Below are positions 1 through 10,923 of a stretch of DNA of 64,000 bases, piece by piece; within the stretch, counting starts at the first letter, position 1; each line of letters begins with the position of its first letter. The notes beneath the pieces were generated by a model that was given only the letters and a program-made list of their open reading frames with translations, did not search any database and was not told the DNA's origin. Origin of the DNA: Erythrobacter sp. (GTDB lineage Bacteria; Pseudomonadota; Alphaproteobacteria; Sphingomonadales; Sphingomonadaceae); assembly GCF_035194505.1 (NCBI RefSeq), contig NZ_CP136573.1:2157001-2221000 (forward strand). Reading direction: 5' to 3'. The position numbers were made by a program, and so were the translations under genes.

Positions 1-60
1 CGGAAAGCCGATCCAGATCCAGTCCTGCGGCGCCCATTCGGGGGGCATGATCATCGTCAT
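1..60 (-). CDS. aguA: Agmatine deiminase family protein, N-terminal fragment (window edge)
   Basis: Only the first 20 codons are in the window; the gene runs off the left edge. The translation starts MTMIMPPEWAPQDWIWIGFP, which matches the conserved opening of agmatine deiminases and peptidyl-arginine deiminase-like enzymes (P-x-E-W-x-P-x-x-x-x-W-x-x-x-P). These enzymes convert agmatine to N-carbamoylputrescine and ammonia on the way to putrescine. Three in-frame ATGs (60, 54 and 48) make the exact start uncertain. It begins 7 bases after the stop of the M28 peptidase, so the two are probably cotranscribed. The catalytic residues lie outside the window. Confidence 0.75.
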   Translation of the reverse strand, partial: MTMIMPPEWAPQDWIWIGFP

Positions 61-67
61 GACGCGG

Positions 68-1777
<1,710 letters not shown>

Positions 1778-1930
1778 CGCGATCATCCTCGTGTCCCGGG
1801 CTGCGACCCCTTGTGCGCGCCTCAATTGCAGAGCGGCGCACGGCGCGCAAGCGCGCCCGCACGCGGCGGGGCGAGAGGGCCGCCAGACACCCCTTGCCCG
1901 CGAGCACAAGCAGGGCCAGAGAAGCGGGCG

Positions 1931-4687
1931 ATGGGAGAGAACCGCAAGCCTGACTGGGACAGCGCGCTGGCGCGGGCCCGGGCCCACGCGCCGTTTCTGG
2001 CGCGCGCGCTCGATCGCCAGCCGGAACTCGCCGCGCTGCTGGCGGCGGGCGAGGGCGAGGCGGCGCTCGCCTGGGCGCGCTCGCAAGGCTTGCATCCCGA
2101 TACCGAAGTGGCGCTGCGGCGCGAGCGGCTGGCGCTGGCTGCGGCGCTGGCGGTGGGCGACCTCGCCGGCGCCTTCCCGCTCGCCCGGGTGGTGGGCGAA
2201 CTGAGCGGTTTTGCCGACCGCGCCCTCGACCGCGCGATCCGCACCGCGATTGCCGAACGCACCGGCGAGGAGCGCGCCGACGGCTTCATCGCACTGGCAC
2301 TGGGCAAGCAGGGCGCGGGCGAGCTCAACTACTCCTCCGATATTGATCCGATCCTGCTCTATGATCGCGAACGCTTGCCGCGCCGGGCAAGCGATGATCC
2401 GGGCGAGGCGGCGCAGCGCTATGCCCGCCGGGTGGTGGCGCTGCTTTCGGGCAACAGCGATGAAGGCTACGCGCTGCGCGTCGATCTCAGGCTGCGCCCG
2501 CAGAGCGAGATCAGCCCGCTCGCCGTGCCGGTGGGCGCAGCGCTGGCGCATTATCAGGGACAGGCGCTGGCGTGGGAGCGCGCCGCCTTCACCCGCGCCC
2601 GGGCGGCTGCGGGGGATGTGGCGGCGGGCGAGGACTTCCTCGCCGCGATCCGGCCCTTTGTGTGGCGCAGCCAGCTCGATTTCGGCGCGATCGAGGAGAT
2701 CAGCGCGCTCACCCAGCGCATCCGTGACAGCCATTCCGGCCCGCCCATCCCCGGCCCCCATTTCGATGTGAAGCGCGGGCGCGGCGGCATCCGCGAGATC
2801 GAATTCTACGCCCAGACCCACCAGCTGATCCACGGCGGGCGCGACCTGTCGCTGCGGGTGCGCGGCACGCGCCATGCGCTCGATGCGCTGGCCAGCGCGG
2901 GGTGGATCGCGCCCGAACATTCGCAAATGCTGGGCGAGGGCTATGACCGCCTGCGCGCCATCGAGCACCGCTTGCAGATGGTGAACGACCGCCAGACCCA
3001 CAGCCTGCCAGAGGGCGACGCGCTGGACAATGTCGCGCGGCTCGACGGGCTGGCGGACGCGGCGGCGCTGGTGGAGGAGCTCACCGCGCTGACGGGCCGC
3101 ACGGGGCGCATCTATGACGAGTTGATCTGCACCCGCACCTCAGCTCCCGCCCCTATGCCCGAAGCGAGCGATCTGGCGCAGGAGCTTGCCGCGCTCGGCT
3201 TCGAGGAGCCCGAGACCCTTGCCGAACGCATCGAATCCTGGCGCGACGGGCGCCATGCCGCGATCCGTTCCCCGCAGGCCGTCGCCGCTTGGGACCGGCT
3301 CGCGCCCGCGCTGATCCGCGCCATGGCCGCCAGTGATGATCCGATGCGGGCCGTCACCCGCTGGGAGCGGATCGTCGAAAGCGTGCCATCCGCGATCACC
3401 ACCTTCCGCCTGCTCGATGCGCGGCCCGAACTGACCCGCAGGCTGGTCGCCGCGTTGACGCTGGCTCCGGTGCTGTCCGACGAATTGGCGCGGAAGCCCG
3501 ATCTGCTCGATACGCTGGTGGACCGCGACGCGCTCGAACTGCCGGGTGACAGGGCGGCGATCATGGCGCGCATGCGCGGCGCAGCGGTGCGCGATGATTA
3601 CGAGGCGCTGCTCGATGCGATCCGCGTCATCACCGGCGAAATCCGCTTTGCGCTCGGCATCCAGCTGATCGAGGGGCTGGCCGATCCGCTCGAGATTGCC
3701 CGCGCGTTGTCGCGCACCGCCGAAGCCGCGCTCACCCTTGCGGCCGAGGCGACGGTGGCGGAATTCGCGTCCAAACATGGGATGATTGCGGACAGCGAGC
3801 TGCTGATCCTCGGGCTCGGGCGGCTGGGCGGCGGTGCGCTGACCCATGCGTCAGACCTCGACATCGTCTACCTCTTCACCGGCGATTTCGCCGCGCAATC
3901 CGATGGCGCGCGGCCCCTCGGCGGGACGGTTTATTACAATCGCCTCGCCAGCCGGGTCAGCGCCGCGCTCTCCGTGCCGACGGCACAGGGGGCCCTCTAC
4001 GAGGTCGACACGCGCCTGAGGCCGCAGGGCAATCAGGGGCCATTGGCGGTCAGCTGCGAGGCTTTCGGCAAGTATCAGCGCGAGGCGGCGTGGACGTGGG
4101 AGCACATGGCGCTCACCCGCGCACGGGTGCTCTACGGCTCGCCCGCGGCCCGCGCCGAGCTGGAGGCGGTGCTGGCGCAAGTGCTCCATGCTCCGCGTGA
4201 CCGCGAGGCGCTGCGCGATGCGGTGCTGGGGATGCGGGCCGAGATGGCGCGGCACAAGCATCCGGGCGGGCCGATCGATGCCAAGCTGATGCGCGGCGGG
4301 CTGGTCGACCTCGAATTCCTCGTCCATTACCTGCAACTGCGGGGCGAGACGGCGGACGGCACCCCGCTTGCCGCGAGCGTTCCGCAGGCGCTCGATCCCG
4401 ATCTCGGCGTGGCGCTCGCAGGGCTAGCGGCGGCGGGGCTGGTGCCGGAGGGGCTGGCCGCTCCCCATGCGCTGATGAGCCGGATGCTGGTGGCCGGACG
4501 CATGCTCGCCCCCGATGGCAGCACGCCCCCGCCCTCGGGCGCAAGGGCGCTGGCGCGGGCCTGCGGGCATGAGAGTTACGAGGGCCTGCTCGCTGCCTTC
4601 GCCGATGCGCGCGCGCAGGTGGCGGCCGCATGGAAACAAATTCTCGGGCCGGACATTCTCGCAGACGAACAGGAGACCCAATCATGA
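1931..4687 (+). CDS. glnE: Bifunctional glutamine synthetase adenylyltransferase/deadenylase
   Basis: A 918-residue enzyme that adds and removes AMP on glutamine synthetase in response to PII protein, tuning ammonia assimilation. Both nucleotidyltransferase centres are visible: the N-terminal de-adenylylating one at ELNYSSDID (Asp137 and Asp139) and the C-terminal adenylylating one at ASDLDIVYL (Asp642 and Asp644), each followed by the usual RLRPQ motif. The length is normal for the family, though on the short side. The ATG at 1931 is preceded by AGAGAAG; the frame stays open further upstream but the extension is low-complexity and unlike GlnE. The stop overlaps the start of the peroxiredoxin gene by four bases (ATGA), so they are translationally coupled. 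Confidence 0.95.
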   Translation: MGENRKPDWDSALARARAHAPFLARALDRQPELAALLAAGEGEAALAWARSQGLHPDTEVALRRERLALAAALAVGDLAGAFPLARVVGELSGFADRALDRAIRTAIAERTGEERADGFIALALGKQGAGELNYSSDIDPILLYDRERLPRRASDDPGEAAQRYARRVVALLSGNSDEGYALRVDLRLRPQSEISPLAVPVGAALAHYQGQALAWERAAFTRARAAAGDVAAGEDFLAAIRPFVWRSQLDFGAIEEISALTQRIRDSHSGPPIPGPHFDVKRGRGGIREIEFYAQTHQLIHGGRDLSLRVRGTRHALDALASAGWIAPEHSQMLGEGYDRLRAIEHRLQMVNDRQTHSLPEGDALDNVARLDGLADAAALVEELTALTGRTGRIYDELICTRTSAPAPMPEASDLAQELAALGFEEPETLAERIESWRDGRHAAIRSPQAVAAWDRLAPALIRAMAASDDPMRAVTRWERIVESVPSAITTFRLLDARPELTRRLVAALTLAPVLSDELARKPDLLDTLVDRDALELPGDRAAIMARMRGAAVRDDYEALLDAIRVITGEIRFALGIQLIEGLADPLEIARALSRTAEAALTLAAEATVAEFASKHGMIADSELLILGLGRLGGGALTHASDLDIVYLFTGDFAAQSDGARPLGGTVYYNRLASRVSAALSVPTAQGALYEVDTRLRPQGNQGPLAVSCEAFGKYQREAAWTWEHMALTRARVLYGSPAARAELEAVLAQVLHAPRDREALRDAVLGMRAEMARHKHPGGPIDAKLMRGGLVDLEFLVHYLQLRGETADGTPLAASVPQALDPDLGVALAGLAAAGLVPEGLAAPHALMSRMLVAGRMLAPDGSTPPPSGARALARACGHESYEGLLAAFADARAQVAAAWKQILGPDILADEQETQS

Positions 4688-5157
4688 GCAACTTCCCCGG
4701 CGTCGGTGACGCCATTCCCGATATCGCGATGGAAACCCCCGAGGGCGGCAGCGTGAAGCCTTCGGACTTCGCCGGTTCCAAGCTGGTGATCTTCTTCTAC
4801 CCCAAGGACGACACCCCCGGCTGCACCACGGAGAACAAGGATTTCTCCGCGCTGAAGGGCGATTTCGCAGCGGCCGGCACCCAGCTGCTCGGGGTGAGCA
4901 AAGACCCGGCCAAGAAGCACGCCAAGTTCATCGCCAAGCACGGCCTCACCGCTCCGCTCGCCACCGACGCGGAAACAGGCGGGCTGTCGGACGCGCTCGG
5001 CGTGTGGGCGGAAAAGCAGATGTACGGCAAGACCTACATGGGCATGGTCCGCGCCACCTATCTCGTCGATACCTCGGGCAAGATCGCGCGCATCTGGGAC
5101 AAGGTGAAGGTCGCCGGCCACGCCGAAGAGGTGCTGGCCGCCGCAAAGGCGCTCTGA
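4684..5157 (+). CDS. bcp: Thioredoxin-dependent peroxiredoxin, BCP/PrxQ type
   Basis: A 157-residue cytoplasmic peroxidase that reduces hydrogen and organic peroxides. The active-site block FYPKDDTPGCTTENKDF carries the peroxidatic Cys47. Many BCP proteins have a resolving cysteine a few residues later; here that stretch reads TTENKDF and Cys47 is the only cysteine in the protein, so it should work by a one-Cys mechanism with an outside thiol. The start ATG overlaps the glnE stop (ATGA), and the DUF455 gene follows 11 bases later, giving a three-gene operon. Confidence 0.93.
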   Translation: MSNFPGVGDAIPDIAMETPEGGSVKPSDFAGSKLVIFFYPKDDTPGCTTENKDFSALKGDFAAAGTQLLGVSKDPAKKHAKFIAKHGLTAPLATDAETGGLSDALGVWAEKQMYGKTYMGMVRATYLVDTSGKIARIWDKVKVAGHAEEVLAAAKAL

Positions 5158-5168
5158 CGCCGCAAGCG

Positions 5169-5960
5169 ATGCAGTCCGTCGCCTCCGCGATCCGCGCAGC
5201 GCTGCTGACGCCGGAGCCGCGCGCCAAGTGCTTTGCCACCCGCGAGGTGGCGCGCGCGTGGCGGCGCGGCGCGTTGGCTTGGCGCTTTGACGTCACCATG
5301 CCCGATGCTCCGGCATGGCCCGCCGCGCCCGAGCTGCTCCCGCCGGGGCGCATGCCCAAGCGCGGCAAGTTCGGGTCCGAGCGGGCGCGAATCGCCCTGT
5401 GGCATAGCCTCGCCCATATCGAATTCGTCGCGATCGATCTGGCGCTCGACATGGCCGGGCGATTCGGGGAAGCGATGGGGGAGGAATTCGTCGGCGACTT
5501 CCTGAGCGTTGCGGCAGACGAGGCGATGCATTTCGCGCTGCTGGCACGGAAGCTCGAGGCGCTCGGCAGCCATTACGGCGCCCTGCCCGCCCATGCCGGA
5601 TTGTGGGAGGCCGCCCACGCCACCCGCGATGATGTGGCGGCACGGCTGGCGGTGGTGCCGATGGTGCTCGAGGCGCGCGGGCTCGACGTCACGCCGGCGA
5701 CGCTCGAACGGGTCGAAGCTGCGGGCGATACGGGCGGCGCAAAAATTCTGAAACGCATCCTTGACGACGAAATCCGGCACGTCGCGTTTGGCACCAAGCA
5801 CTTTTTGCGATGTGCCGAAATGGCGCAGGCGAATCCCGAAACGCATTGGCAGAACCTCGTAAAACGGCACTTTCGGGGTGCGATTAAGCCTCCGTTCAAC
5901 GACTCAGCGCGTCTTGCAGCCGGTTTGTCGCGCGAATTTTATGCAGAGATTGCGCATTAA
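5169..5960 (+). CDS. DUF455 family ferritin-like protein
   Basis: A 263-residue protein of the DUF455 family, which has a ferritin-like four-helix fold related to the tRNA hydroxylase MiaE. Diiron-type Glu/His motifs are present in order: HSLAHIEFVAIDL, ADEAMHFALL, LEARGLD and DDEIRHVAFGTKHF. This suggests an oxygen-activating or iron-binding role, but the substrate of the family is not established. The ATG at 5169 lies 11 bases after the bcp stop with only a weak ribosome binding site. Coexpression with a peroxiredoxin hints at oxidative chemistry (inference). The next 107 bases hold nothing recognisable. Confidence 0.85.
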   Translation: MQSVASAIRAALLTPEPRAKCFATREVARAWRRGALAWRFDVTMPDAPAWPAAPELLPPGRMPKRGKFGSERARIALWHSLAHIEFVAIDLALDMAGRFGEAMGEEFVGDFLSVAADEAMHFALLARKLEALGSHYGALPAHAGLWEAAHATRDDVAARLAVVPMVLEARGLDVTPATLERVEAAGDTGGAKILKRILDDEIRHVAFGTKHFLRCAEMAQANPETHWQNLVKRHFRGAIKPPFNDSARLAAGLSREFYAEIAH

Positions 5961-6067
5961 CGACTCACCCGGATAACGATGTTTCATCAAGAGCGCGCAT
6001 CAGATGCGCTCAACCACACGAGCGGCTTACCGGAAACGGCGGGCCGAAATCGGGGACCGGGTCAGTT

Positions 6068-6820
6068 ATGAATTTCGCCGTGCGCACCATGTCTAAGCTC
6101 GCCGCCCTTGTTGGCGCGGCGCTTCTGGTTTCCGCCGGCTCGGCCCCTGCCCTTGCCAACACTGCCAATTCCGCCGCTGCCACCTCCACCACCACCGCGT
6201 CCGCCGATGTGACCGCGCCGGTTCGGGGCGAGCAGATCGATCCGCTGGCCGGCGGGGACCAGCGCTTCAAGTCGCTGTTCGCCAGCTGGACCGCGATCGA
6301 GCGCACCAGCCCCAAGGCCGGCAGCCTCGCTGAAACCGCCTATTCGGCTCCCTTTGCCCAGCCGACTGTCTCGGTGCCCTCGCGCATGCCGCTCGAAGGC
6401 GCTGCGCTGACCAGCGGCTACGGGATGCGCACCCACCCGGTACTCGGCGGCCGCCGCCAGCACACCGGCATCGATCTCGCCGCGCCGACCGGCACGCCGG
6501 TCTATGCCACCGCCGATGGCGTGGTGAGCCGCGCTGACTGGTATTCGAGCTATGGCCTCTACATCGCCGTCGAGCATGGCGCTTCGATGCAGACCCGTTA
6601 CGCCCACCTCTCGCGTGTCGCCGTGACCGTAGGGGACAGCGTGAAGAAGGGCGACCTGATCGGTTACGTCGGTTCGACCGGCCGTTCGACCGGTCCGCAC
6701 CTCCATTACGAAGTTCGCATTGATGGGCTTGCAGTCAATCCGATTCCGTATATGGTGGAGAGCGAAGCACAGCTCGCCTTCGCCCGTGACCGGGTTCTGA
6801 ACGGTCAAGGCGGCGAGTAA
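6068..6820 (+). CDS. Secreted M23 family metallopeptidase
   Basis: A 250-residue exported protein with a signal peptide cleaved near Ala30 and a Thr/Ala-rich linker. The C-terminal LytM/peptidase M23 domain (about residues 105-235) has all the zinc ligands: His132 and Asp136 in HTGIDLAAP, and His211/His213 in PHLHYEV, plus the active-site YAHLS. Such enzymes cleave peptidoglycan cross-links or activate amidases during growth and division. No extra LysM or coiled-coil domain is seen. A second possible start lies at MSKLAALVG, seven codons in. A strong terminator follows 56 bases after the stop, so this is a single-gene unit or the end of a transcript. Confidence 0.92.
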   Translation: MNFAVRTMSKLAALVGAALLVSAGSAPALANTANSAAATSTTTASADVTAPVRGEQIDPLAGGDQRFKSLFASWTAIERTSPKAGSLAETAYSAPFAQPTVSVPSRMPLEGAALTSGYGMRTHPVLGGRRQHTGIDLAAPTGTPVYATADGVVSRADWYSSYGLYIAVEHGASMQTRYAHLSRVAVTVGDSVKKGDLIGYVGSTGRSTGPHLHYEVRIDGLAVNPIPYMVESEAQLAFARDRVLNGQGGE

Positions 6821-6876
6821 CGCACGAAAATTGCCCGCTGTAAGCGGGCCGGACATTGGAGAGGGTGTCCGAACAT

Positions 6877-6904
6877 GGCGGCGGGTTATCCCGCCGCCTT
6901 TTTT
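6877..6904 (+). terminator. Rho-independent terminator after the M23 peptidase gene
   Basis: A perfect 9-base-pair GC stem (GGCGGCGGG / CCCGCCGCC) with a TTAT loop is followed directly by six T residues. It is placed to end the M23 peptidase transcript and insulate the acyl-CoA synthetase promoter. Confidence 0.93.
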
Positions 6905-7086
6905 CGTGGTCCGACGCCCCCCTGATTCTCCATCGCAGCCGCGTGTGACGCTGGTGTGAACACCCGCAGATTCGGTAGCATTTCCCATACTGTTTTTGCT
7001 TGCGGGCCGTCCCGCTCCCGCTAGATTTCCAGCCCGAGAGAGCTGGCGCGCCTGCCTGACGGAGCGCGCCGCATGGGAGAGAAATC

Positions 7087-8628
7087 ATGTCGATGCACCC
7101 GATCGCGCACGCCGCGACCCGCCCGGATCACCCCGCTGTCATCATGACCGGATCGGGCAAGCAGATCACCTTTGGCGAGATGGACAAGGAGTCCAACCGC
7201 TTCGCCCATCTGCTGCGCGCGCACGGGATCGGCGCGGGCGATGCCTTCGCGGTGCTGCTGGAAAACCGGATCGAATATTTCACCGTGATCTGGGGCTCGC
7301 AGCGCGCCGGCACGATGCTGGTGCCGATCTCCTCGCGCCTCACCGCGCCCGAGGCGGCCTATATCATCCGCGATGCCCAGGCGAAGCTGCTCATCACCAG
7401 CGGCTATTTCAGCGCCATCCTCGGCGATATCCGCGCCGAGTGTCCGGGCCTTGACGTGCTGATGATGGATTCAGGGGATGCCGAGGATTTCGCCGCTGCC
7501 CTCGCCGCCCAGCCGGCCACACCGATCCCCGATCAGAGCGCCGGGATGCTGATGCTCTATTCCTCCGGCACGACCGGACGGCCCAAGGGCATCCGCCCGG
7601 CGCCGCCCGAAGATCCCGATCCCGCAGCGCCCGTGCCGCTGCTCGGCCTCGCGACAATGGGCATGGGGATGCCCGCCGATGGCAGCATGGTCTATCTCTC
7701 GCCCGCGCCGCTTTATCATGCCGCGCCGATCGGCTGGTGTTCGGTCGTGCACCGCCTTGGCGGCACGGTGGTGATGATGGAGAAGTTCGATCCCGAAGAG
7801 GCATTGAAGGCGATCGAAACCTACAAGGTCACCGACAGCCAGTGGGTGCCGACCCACTTCGTGCGCTTCCTCCGGCTCGAACCCGAGGTGCGTGAGCGAT
7901 ACGACCTCTCCAGCCACCAGCGCGCGATTCACGCCGCCGCGCCGTGCCCGGTGCCGATCAAGCGCGCGATGATCGAGTGGTGGGGCCCGATCGTGAACGA
8001 ATACTACGCCGGCTCCGAGATGATCGGGATGACGCTGGTGAAGTCCGAGCACTGGCTTGCCAAGCCCGGCACGGTCGGCTTTCCGGCCTATGGCAAGATC
8101 CATGTCTGCGGCCCCGAGGGCGAGGAGCTGGGGCCGGACGAGGATGGCCTCATTTTCTTCGAGAACGACAACCTGCCCAGCTACCACAATGATCCGGCAA
8201 AGACCGCCGAGGCGATGCATCCCAAGGGCTGGATGACGCTGGGCGATATCGGCCACCTCGACAAGGACGGCTTCCTGTTCCTGACCGACCGCAAGAGCCA
8301 CATGATCATCAGCGGGGGCGTGAACATCTACCCGCAGGAGATCGAGAACCTGCTCGTCACCCATCCCAAGGTGATGGACGCCGCCGTGATCGGCGCGCCC
8401 TGCCCCGATCTGGGCGAGAAGGTGGTGGCCGTGGTGCAGCCGCGCGACATGGCGGATGCCGGCCCCGCACTGGAGGCGGAGCTGCGTGAATTCCTCGCGC
8501 CCAGCCTGTCGAAGGTGAAGATGCCCAAGCTGTTCGACTTCCGCCCCGATCTGCCGCGCGAGGCCAATGGTAAGCTCTACAAGCGCGAGTTGCGGGACGA
8601 ATATGCCGCCAAGGCCGCTGCGGCATGA
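7087..8628 (+). CDS. Acyl-CoA synthetase (AMP-forming, FadD-like)
   Basis: A 513-residue member of the ANL superfamily that activates a carboxylic acid to its acyl-CoA through an acyl-adenylate. The P-loop-like motif YSSGTTGRPKG, the YAGSE adenine-site motif, the GWMTLGDIG hinge region and the C-terminal NGKLYKREL lysine motif are all present. GGAGAG six bases before the ATG supports the start. The stop overlaps the P450 start (ATGA), so the acid being activated may be a P450-related compound. The sequence resembles the mycobacterial and sphingomonad acyl-CoA synthetases linked to lipid, terpenoid or steroid side-chain catabolism, but the substrate cannot be read from the sequence. Confidence 0.9.
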   Translation: MSMHPIAHAATRPDHPAVIMTGSGKQITFGEMDKESNRFAHLLRAHGIGAGDAFAVLLENRIEYFTVIWGSQRAGTMLVPISSRLTAPEAAYIIRDAQAKLLITSGYFSAILGDIRAECPGLDVLMMDSGDAEDFAAALAAQPATPIPDQSAGMLMLYSSGTTGRPKGIRPAPPEDPDPAAPVPLLGLATMGMGMPADGSMVYLSPAPLYHAAPIGWCSVVHRLGGTVVMMEKFDPEEALKAIETYKVTDSQWVPTHFVRFLRLEPEVRERYDLSSHQRAIHAAAPCPVPIKRAMIEWWGPIVNEYYAGSEMIGMTLVKSEHWLAKPGTVGFPAYGKIHVCGPEGEELGPDEDGLIFFENDNLPSYHNDPAKTAEAMHPKGWMTLGDIGHLDKDGFLFLTDRKSHMIISGGVNIYPQEIENLLVTHPKVMDAAVIGAPCPDLGEKVVAVVQPRDMADAGPALEAELREFLAPSLSKVKMPKLFDFRPDLPREANGKLYKRELRDEYAAKAAAA

Positions 8629-9923
8629 GCGGTGCGGCCGTCCTGCCCGGCGATATTGCCCGCCGGGTGATCGATCCCCACGCCTATGCGCAATGGGACG
8701 GGCTGCTGGACACCTTCGACGCGATCCGCGCCACCACGCCGGTTGCGCGGGTGCAGCCCGACACGCCCGGGCTGTTCGAGCCGTTCTGGCTGGTCACCCG
8801 CTATGACGATGTGATGCGCATCTCGAAGGACAATGCCGCCTTCCTCAACAACCCGCGTCCGGTGGTGTTCAGCTTCAACCAGGCGATCGAATTCAGCCGC
8901 GCGGCGACGGGTTCGAACATGCTGGTCGATTCGCTGGTGGTGTTCGATGCGCCGATCCACCCCAAGTATCGCAAGCTGACGCAGGAATGGTTCATGCCGC
9001 GCAACCTCGCGCAGCTGGAAGGCGAGCTGCGCGCGCTGGCTGCCCGCACGGTCGACCGGATGCTGGAGCAGGCGAGCGGGGGCGAGGTCGATTTCGTGAA
9101 GGAGGTCTCCGGCCCCTATCCCTTGCGCGTGGTGATGCAAATTCTGGGCGTGCCGCCGGAGGACGAGTTCCGGATGCAGATGCTCACCCAGCAGCTGTTC
9201 GGCGGACAGGACAAGGACCTGTCCGGCTCCGGCATGGACCAGATGACGCCCGAACAGGTCGTCCAGATCGTTGCCGGAGCGGTGAAGACCTTCGAGGATT
9301 ACTTCGCCGGGATCGCCGAGGATCGCCGCCGTAATCCCACCGATGATGTGGCGAGCGTGATTGCCAATGCGCTGGTGGACGGCAAGCCGCTGCCGCCGCG
9401 CGACATGGCGGGTTATTACATCATCGTCGCCACCGCCGGGCATGACACCACCTCGGCCAGCACGGCAGGGGCGATGCAGGCGCTCAGCCTTGATCCCGAG
9501 CAATTTGCCCGCGTGCGCGCCGATCGCTCGTTGCTCCCCGGTATCGTTGAAGAGGCGATCCGGTGGACCAGCCCGGTGCAGCACTTCATGCGCACCGCGG
9601 CGGAGGATTGCGAACTGGGCGGGCAGCAGATCAAGGCAGGCGACTGGCTGATGATCAACTATGTCGCGGCCAACCACGATCCCGCGCAATTCCCGGAGCC
9701 GCGCCGTTTCGATGCCGCCCGTTCGCCCAACCGGCATCTTGCCTTCGGGGCCGGGGCGCACCAGTGCCTTGGCCTGCATCTGGCGCGGCTGGAGATGAAG
9801 ATCCTGTTCGAAGCGATCCTTGATCGCGTGGCGGCGGTGGAACCTGCGGGTGAGGCCCGGCGGGCCAGCAGCACCTTTGTCGGCGGGCTGAAGAGCCTGC
9901 CGCTGCGCGTGACGCCGGCCTAG
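8625..9923 (+). CDS. Cytochrome P450
   Basis: A 432-residue soluble bacterial P450. The heme-binding loop HLAFGAGAHQCLG places the axial thiolate at Cys381, and the oxygen-activating I-helix motif is AGHDTTS; an ExxR-type segment (EEAIRW) precedes the heme loop. There is no fused reductase, so it needs separate ferredoxin and ferredoxin reductase, neither of which is in the window. The start overlaps the acyl-CoA synthetase stop by four bases. Its stop interlocks with the galU stop on the other strand. The likely role is hydroxylation of a hydrophobic substrate feeding the neighbouring ligase; the substrate is unknown. Confidence 0.93.
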   Translation: MSGAAVLPGDIARRVIDPHAYAQWDGLLDTFDAIRATTPVARVQPDTPGLFEPFWLVTRYDDVMRISKDNAAFLNNPRPVVFSFNQAIEFSRAATGSNMLVDSLVVFDAPIHPKYRKLTQEWFMPRNLAQLEGELRALAARTVDRMLEQASGGEVDFVKEVSGPYPLRVVMQILGVPPEDEFRMQMLTQQLFGGQDKDLSGSGMDQMTPEQVVQIVAGAVKTFEDYFAGIAEDRRRNPTDDVASVIANALVDGKPLPPRDMAGYYIIVATAGHDTTSASTAGAMQALSLDPEQFARVRADRSLLPGIVEEAIRWTSPVQHFMRTAAEDCELGGQQIKAGDWLMINYVAANHDPAQFPEPRRFDAARSPNRHLAFGAGAHQCLGLHLARLEMKILFEAILDRVAAVEPAGEARRASSTFVGGLKSLPLRVTPA

Positions 9924-10801
9924 TCGCCGATCAGGCGGCGGGCGATTTCGCGGACCTGATCGCCCATGTCGGGGCGGGCCAGCGCGATCGCCAGCGTCGC
10001 TTCGACAAAGCCGGTCTTGCTGCCGCAATCGTAGCGCGCGCCATCGAAGGTGACGGCGTGGAACGGCTGGGTGCCGATCATCTTGGCCATCGCATCGGTT
10101 AGCTGGATTTCGCCGCCCGCGCCCTTCTCCTGGGCTTCGAGCACGCGCATCACCTCGGGCTGGAGGATGTAGCGGCCCGAGACGATCTTGTTCGAGGGGG
10201 CGTCTTCGAGCTTGGGCTTTTCGACCAGCCCGCGCACTTCGGTGAGCGCGCCCCGACTTTCGCCCGGCGCGATCACGCCGTAGCTCGGCACCTGCTCCAT
10301 CGGCACTTCGAGCACCGAGATGAGGTTGCCGCCGACTTCGTTATAGGCCTCGACCATCTGCTTCATGCAGCCGGTGCCGCCTTCTTTCGCCACCATCAGC
10401 TCGTCGGGCAGGAAGATCGCGAAAGGCTCGTCGCCGACGATGGCGCGGGCGCACCAGATCGCATGGCCGAGGCCCAATGGCACCTGCTGGCGCACCGCGA
10501 TCACATCGCCCGGCGTGGCGCGGGTGCATTCGAGCACCGAGAGATCGCGCCCACGCTCTGACATGGTCTGTTCGAGTTCGAAGGCGATGTCGAAATGCTC
10601 GACAATGCCCGTCTTGCCGCGGCCCGTGACGAAGATCATCTGCTCGATCCCTGCCTCGCGCGCCTCGTCCACGGCGTATTGGATCAGCGGGCGATCCACC
10701 ACCGGGAGCAATTCCTTGGGCACGACCTTGGTTGCGGGCAGGAAACGCGTGCCGAGACCGGCGACGGGAAACACGGCCTTGCGGATCGGGCGGGGTGACA
10801 T
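9920..10801 (-). CDS. galU: UTP-glucose-1-phosphate uridylyltransferase
   Basis: A 293-residue cytoplasmic enzyme making UDP-glucose for surface polysaccharides and glycolipids. The N-terminal nucleotidyltransferase signature AVFPVAGLGTRFLPATK is followed by KELLPVVDRPLIQYAV, and VEKP and the GRYIL segment are also typical. Length is normal. The ATG at 10801 has AAGGA seven bases upstream; a GTG directly before it is possible. It is divergent from murA, so two cell-envelope precursor genes share one short intergenic region. It converges on the P450 gene with interlocked stops. Confidence 0.95.
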   Translation of the reverse strand: MSPRPIRKAVFPVAGLGTRFLPATKVVPKELLPVVDRPLIQYAVDEAREAGIEQMIFVTGRGKTGIVEHFDIAFELEQTMSERGRDLSVLECTRATPGDVIAVRQQVPLGLGHAIWCARAIVGDEPFAIFLPDELMVAKEGGTGCMKQMVEAYNEVGGNLISVLEVPMEQVPSYGVIAPGESRGALTEVRGLVEKPKLEDAPSNKIVSGRYILQPEVMRVLEAQEKGAGGEIQLTDAMAKMIGTQPFHAVTFDGARYDCGSKTGFVEATLAIALARPDMGDQVREIARRLIGD

Positions 10802-10923
10802 CACGACATCCTTGTGAGCTTGCGCAACGTCCCGTGCCGCGCTGCCTGCGCAAGGTCAATCGCTTGTTGGCGCTTGGCGCGCGCCATGTTGCGCGAAAGG
10901 CACTTTTCGCTAAGGCTGGCGGG

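Noticed and set aside
1778..3001. N-terminal extension of the M28 peptidase frame by about 400 codons
   Set aside because: It is antisense to glnE, and a lipoprotein signal with a good ribosome binding site begins at 1777.
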